Below are positions 60,090 through 64,000 of a stretch of 64,000 bases of DNA, one piece after another. Position numbers and translations under genes: made by a program. The DNA comes from Urophycis tenuis. Its lineage: Eukaryota > Chordata > Actinopteri > Gadiformes > Phycidae. Location: NCBI GenBank assembly GCA_036785325.1, contig JAXIVH010000042.1:910200-974199 (forward strand). The letters run 5' to 3'. The notes beneath the pieces were generated by a model, which saw only the letters and a program-made list of their open reading frames with translations, searched no databases and was not told the origin of the DNA. Within the stretch, counting starts at the first letter, position 1, and the number at the start of each line of letters is the position of its first letter.

Positions 60090-61590
60090 AGACTACAGGC
60101 CAGGTTGTAGGCCAGGTAGTAAGCCAGGTGGTTGGCCAGGTGGTTGGCCAGGTTGTAGGCCAGGTGGTAGGCCAGGTGGTAGGCCAGGTGGTAGGCCAGG
60201 TTGTAGGCCAGGTGGTAGGCCAGGTGGTAGGCCAGGTGGTAGGCCAGGTGGTTGGCCAGGTGATAGGGCAGGTAGTAAGCCAGGTGGTAGGCCAGGTGGT
60301 AGGCCAGGTTGTAGGCCAGGTGGTAGGCCAGGTGGTAGGCCAGGTGATAGGCCTGGTGGTTGGCCAGGTGATAGGCCAGGTGATAGGCCTGGTGGTAGGC
60401 CAGGTGATAGGCCTGGTGGTTGGCCAGGTGATAGGCCAGGTGATAGGCCAGGTGGTAGGCCAGGTGATAGGCCAGGTGGTTGGCCAGGTGATAGGCCAGG
60501 TGATAGGCCAGGTGGTAGGCCAGTCGGTAGGCCAGGTGGTAGCCAGGTGGTAGGCCAGGTGGTTGGCAGGTGGTAGCCCAGGTGATAGGCCAGGTGGTAG
60601 GCCAGGTGGTAGGCCAGGCGGTAGGCCAGGTGGTAGGCCAGGTGATAGGCCAGGTGGTAGGCAAGGTGGTAGGCCAGGTGATAGGCCAGTTGGTAGGCCA
60701 GGTGATAGGCCAGGTGGTAGGCAAGGTGGTAGCCCAGGTGATAGGCCAGGTGGTAGGCCAGGTGGTAGGCCAGGCGGTAGGCCAGGTGGTAGGCCAGGTG
60801 ATAGGCCAGGTGGTAGGCAAGGTGGTAGGCCAGGTGATAGGCCAGGTGGTAGGCCAGGTGATAGGCCAGGTGGTAGGCCAGGTGGTAGGCCAGGTGATAG
60901 GCCAGGTGATAGGCCAGGTGGTAGGCCAGGTGGTAGGCCAGGTGGTAGGCCAGGTGATAGGCCAGGTGGTAGGCCAGGTGGTAGGCCAGGTGGTAGGCAG
61001 GTGGTAGGCCAGGTGGTAGGCCAGGTGATAGGCCAGGTGGTAGGCCAGGTGGTAGGCCAGGTGGTAGGCAGGTGGTAGGCCAGGTGATAGGCCAGGTGGT
61101 AGGCCAGGTGGTAGCCAGGTGGTAGGCCAGGTGGTAGGCCAGGTGGTAGCACGGTAGTAGGCCAGGTGGTAGGCAGGTGGTAGGCCAGGTGATAGGCCAG
61201 GTGGTAGCCAGGTGGTAGGCCAGGTGATAGGCCAGGTGGTAGGCAGGTGGTAGGCCAGGTGATAGGCCAGGTGGTAGGCCAGGTGATAGGCCAGGTGATA
61301 GGCCAGGTGATAGGCCAGGTGGTAGGCCAGGTGGTAGCCAGGTGGTAGGCCAGGTGGTAGGCCAGGTGGTAGGCCAGGTGGTAGCACGGTGGTAGGCCAG
61401 GTGATAGGCCAGGTGGTAGCCAGGTGGTAGGCCAGGTGATAGGCCAGGTGGTAGCACGGTAGTAGGCCAGGTGGTAGGCAGGTGGTAGGCCAGGTGATAG
61501 GCCAGGTGGTAGGCCAGGTGGTAGGCCAGGTGATAGGCCAGGTGGTAGGCCAGGTGATAGGCCAGGTGGTAGCACGGTGGTAGGCCACTA
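60090..61590. repeat. 12-bp minisatellite (GGCCAGGTGGTA)
   Basis: About 125 copies of GGCCAGGTGGTA or GGCCAGGTGATA with TTGGCC, GGTTGTA, AAGCC and GGTAGCACGG variants. Every unit contains CAGGTGRTA, a donor-like word. It lies between rfx5 and mindy1, and no exon is recognised at either edge. Long frames on both strands are artefacts of the 12-bp period. Confidence 0.95.
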
Positions 61591-61607
61591 CACGCTGCCC
61601 CCCCTCA

Positions 61608-61662
61608 TATAATAATAATAATTATTATTATTATTATTATTATCATTATTATTATTATCTAT
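61608..61662. repeat. (ATT/AAT)n microsatellite
   Basis: AATAATAATAATTATTATTATTATT, forming a short inverted AT-rich repeat. Confidence 0.93.
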
Positions 61663-61706
61663 GATGTAGGATATATAATATGAAGACAATTCGATGCCCC
61701 TGATCT

Positions 61707-61870
61707 CATCAGAATCAGATTCAGCTTTATTCGCCAAGTATGTTCACAAACACACAAGGAATTTGACTCTGGTTTTTCCATGCTCTCCAAGTACAGACAC
61801 AGACTAGACATACAGCTCAAACAAGATGATGAGCTAAACATAAACATTAACTACTATAAAATAAACAAAG
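61707..61870. mobile_element. dispersed teleost repeat fragment (LINE tail-like)
   Basis: AGAATCAGATTCAGCTTTATTCGCCAAGTATGTT...ACACACAAGGAATTTGACT matches a word pattern I know as very common in teleost genomes, usually ascribed to LINE 3' ends. No coding remains. Confidence 0.6.
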
Positions 61871-61915
61871 GTAAAACATGTATCTACTATATACAGATGT
61901 AGATGCATATAAAAA

Positions 61916-61916
<1 letters not shown>

Positions 61917-61954
<38 letters not shown>
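61917..61954. repeat. (TA)n microsatellite
   Basis: About 19 TA dinucleotides. Confidence 0.97.
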
Positions 61955-61958
<4 letters not shown>

Positions 61959-62640
61959 TAAATTGTAGCAGGAGGCAACAATCATAATATCACTATATCA
62001 CCCTTTCAACGGGTGTACTTTCAAATGTTTTATTCTTAAGAATAATAAGCAGAACAAGAAGAATGAAACCAACCAAAACCAATGATGTATTTATATTCAT
62101 TATTCAGACGGCTCTACTCGGATCATACACATACATTGCAGCTCTGCAGAAGAAGGAGTCCTCCATTCTTCTACAGAGCTCAAACCTGAAGACAATGTGA
62201 GCACGCCTAAAGCAATCCAGACTGTTTGCTGTTGGCATTATGGATCATCCTCACCATGTCTTCAGATGACCCATGACCTTCACCAGCTCAAGACCCAGAT
62301 GTTCCCCTGGGTAACCTTTTGAGAAACATTGTTGTCAACCTTCAATAACCCTCAAACCTTTCACATTGTGTCTTGCGTTTTATTCCCATCAAACCAAAGC
62401 CTTCTTGGGCCTCGTGAGTGAAGCCCAGCTGCTGCTGCTGATGGAGCATGAACATGTTGTATGAATCCATGGTAGGTTTCACTAGAGCAGAGCGGATGGA
62501 GCGGTTCCTCTCGACAAGGTGGAGGTCCACCCAGCAGCCCACTTGTGAGGTGAATGCTCCACCATGGCTAGCTGGTAATCCACAACACACGAGAATTGAA
62601 CCATGTGTCTGTTTATTATCCTCGAGGCCCAACCCCACAG
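61955..62640. other. intergenic, no gene seen
   Basis: AT-rich sequence downstream (on the minus strand) of mindy1; short frames carry no recognisable domain. Confidence 0.45.
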
Positions 62641-62820
62641 CACTCTGGATTAACCAATGGATTAGAGGCTACCACTCTGGATTAACCAATGGATTAGAGG
62701 CTACCACTCTGGATTAACCAATGGATTAGAGGCTACCACTCTGGATTAACCAATGGATTAGAGGCTACCACTCTGGATTAACCAATGGATTAGAGGCTAC
62801 CACTCTGGATTAACCAATGG
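62641..62820. repeat. 32-bp minisatellite (ACTCTGGATTAACCAATGGA)
   Basis: Six copies of ACTCTGGATTAACCAATGGA plus TTAGAGGCTACC. Confidence 0.95.
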
Positions 62821-62858
62821 ACAAGATTTTTCAGTACATCAGCTACTCTGTGGCCAAC

Positions 62859-62864
62859 TTTATT
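62859..62864 (-). terminator. putative mindy1 polyadenylation signal
   Basis: TTTATT on the plus strand reads AATAAA on the minus strand, about 320 bases beyond the mindy1 stop codon. Confidence 0.55.
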
Positions 62865-62881
62865 CCAAACAACATATTAGT

Positions 62882-63085
62882 TACACTGGTCAAATGGTAG
62901 ACAGACAGGAAACTGGTTCAACTGGTAAATGGTAGACAGGATACTGGTTCAACTGGTAAATGGTAGACAGACAGGAAACTGGTTCAACTGGTAAATGGTA
63001 GACAGACAGGAAACTGGTTCAACTGGTAAATGGTAGACAGACAGGAAACTGGTTCAACTGGTAAATGGTAGACAGACAGGTGGTG
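62882..63085. repeat. ~36-bp minisatellite in mindy1 3' UTR
   Basis: About five and a half copies of GGTAGACAGACAGGAAACTG plus GTTCAACTGGTAAAT. By position it would be transcribed as part of the mindy1 3' UTR. Confidence 0.93.
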
Positions 63086-63184
63086 TGTGTCTTTCGGTTG
63101 GTCACTGGGGAGCTCCTTTACACATGAGTGTGTGTGAGAGCAGGCAGTAACGGTAGAAGAAGATGATGCTGGTGATGATGAAGG

Positions 63185-63657
63185 CTATAAGAGGACACAG
63201 TCTGACTCTCGGTCTCTCCTCCTGCCAGACCCCTGCTGCCCTGCCGCCTGACCTCTGACCTGGAAACACAAACACACACACTTAGCAAAGTTTAGCATAG
63301 CATGGCTAAATGCTATTACATTTAGCCATGTGCTCAAGTCTTCAATGTAGTCAGTCAAAAGTAGAACTCAAGTTAACCACCCAAGTCTAGTTAACTTGGC
63401 TAGCTAACCTGGTTAGCCAGCATGCCACTGAGAGGAGACCCACTAATGTAGAGAGTGACCGAGGGCTCTGCTACCTGCTGTGGAGCCTGCTGGGCTGATG
63501 CTGCGTGTGGTGCTTGTTGTTGTTGTTGTTGTTGTTGTTGTTGCTGTTGTTGTTGTTGGTACTCCTCCTGCTGGAGGCGCTGGGCCAGCTCCAGATCACT
63601 GAGGGCCCCGGGGGCCTCTCCCTGAGCCTGCTGCAGGGACACTGCCACCAGGTAGTC
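63185..63657 (-). CDS. mindy1: mindy1: ubiquitin K48-chain deubiquitinase MINDY-1, C-terminal exons only
   Basis: MINDY-1 (FAM63A) trims K48-linked ubiquitin chains; only its C-terminal tail is in the window. Minus-strand exons are 63657-63475 (61 codons, phase 0 both ends) and 63259-63185 (24 residues plus TAG). The first begins DYLVAVSLQQ and carries the MIU ubiquitin-binding helix, LSDLELAQRLQQEEY, followed by a 15-residue polyglutamine run encoded mostly by CAA. The second ends RESDCVLL, equivalent to human ESDCILL. This is a CaaX-like box (C-V-L-L) compatible with geranylgeranylation. The upstream exon lies beyond 64000, but its junction (…TLDQ/) is visible as repeats at 63774-64000. The paralogue mindy2 is possible, but linkage to psmb4, pogz and rfx5 favours mindy1. 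Confidence 0.9.
63512..63556. repeat. CAA/CAG trinucleotide repeat in mindy1 coding exon
   Basis: TTG repeats on the plus strand (CAA on the coding strand, one CAG) encode 15 glutamines next to the MIU helix. Confidence 0.95.
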
Positions 63658-63773
63658 CTGTACAAACACAGGCTAGTGGACCACTGCTATGCAAGCCCAA
63701 TAACAAACACACTAATAATACCATACAGCTTGCTAAGCTCTCAGTTAAGGCAAGCTAACACAAGCCTGGTCTA

Positions 63774-64000
63774 GAGTGTTACCTGGTCCAGAGTGTAACT
63801 GGGTCTAGAGTGTTACCTGATCCAGAGTGTTACCTGGTCCAGAGTGTTACCTGGTCTAGAGTGTTACCTGGTCCAGAGTGTTACCTGGTCTAGAGTGTTA
63901 CCTGGTCTAGAGTGTTACCTGGTCCAGAGTGTTACCTGGTCTAGAGTGTTAACTGGTCCAGAGTGTAACTGGGTCTAGAGTGTTACCTGGTCCAGAGTGT
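63774..64000. repeat. 17-bp minisatellite copying a mindy1 donor
   Basis: On the minus strand the unit is GTAACACTCTGGACCAG (or CTAGACCAG), about 13 copies, running off the window's right edge. Human MINDY1 has the sequence TDQ before DYLIALSLQQ, so ACTCTGGACCAG (T-L-D-Q) followed by GTAAC is very likely the end of the upstream exon plus its donor. The array thus copies an exon-intron junction whose original lies outside the window. Confidence 0.85.

Noticed and set aside
59966..61588. Overlapping frames of 450-540 codons rich in Pro/Trp/Leu/Ala on the minus strand
   Set aside because: The 12-bp repeat period keeps frames open on both strands; low-complexity translations without any gene evidence.

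Overview
This window is vertebrate nuclear DNA, almost certainly from a ray-finned fish. The evidence is intron-rich genes with GT-AG introns, fish-type tRNA-derived SINEs, L2-like and Rex3/RTE-like LINEs, a chromodomain-bearing Ty3/gypsy element, and four genes whose human orthologues lie close together on chromosome 1q21 (POGZ, PSMB4, RFX5, MINDY1). There is no sign of bacterial, organellar or plasmid sequence. The species cannot be named from the sequence alone.

Layout, left to right. 1-1000: two SINE copies and an L2-type LINE scrap. 1040-20474 (+): pogz, 22 recognisable exons with the 5' end missing, encoding zinc fingers, the HP1-binding finger, a CENP-B-like helix-turn-helix and a pogo-type DDE domain. 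20700-24460: intergenic minisatellites. 24763-26463 (+): a six-exon secreted lipocalin-like gene with a TATA box. 27962-34254 (+): psmb4, eight exons, complete. 34430-37600: a minisatellite interrupted by a rearranged LTR element. 39023-44028 (+): rfx5, ten coding exons, complete, with an AT-AC (U12-type) intron inside the DNA-binding domain. 44985-59890: a succession of minisatellites; the largest (33-bp unit) is split by a nearly intact gypsy chromovirus (52814-58205). 60090-61590: a 12-bp-type minisatellite. 63185-63657 (-): the last two exons of mindy1, which continues past the right edge.

Two things stand out. First, by my boundaries roughly 45% of the window is tandem repeat. Second, many of the intronic arrays are not randomly placed: their repeat unit is a copy of the neighbouring exon-intron junction. 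At least eight splice sites (pogz exons at 2047, 6621, 8763, 10813, 16561 and 18975; psmb4 at 32824; mindy1 beyond the right edge) are followed or preceded by about 10 to 150 copies of a unit that contains the splice site itself and often the last or first 6-12 exon bases. Two-copy or few-copy versions (pogz exon ending 16179; lipocalin exons ending 25112 and 26082) look like early stages of the same process. The result is introns filled with decoy splice sites, which I regard as the most interesting signal here.

The genes are housekeeping or regulatory and are not an operon-like functional unit: POGZ is a heterochromatin/HP1-linked transcription regulator, PSMB4 a structural 20S proteasome subunit, RFX5 the DNA-binding subunit of the RFX complex at MHC class II promoters, and MINDY1 a K48-chain deubiquitinase. 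Their proximity reflects conserved vertebrate synteny; the lipocalin-like gene is an extra member between pogz and psmb4.
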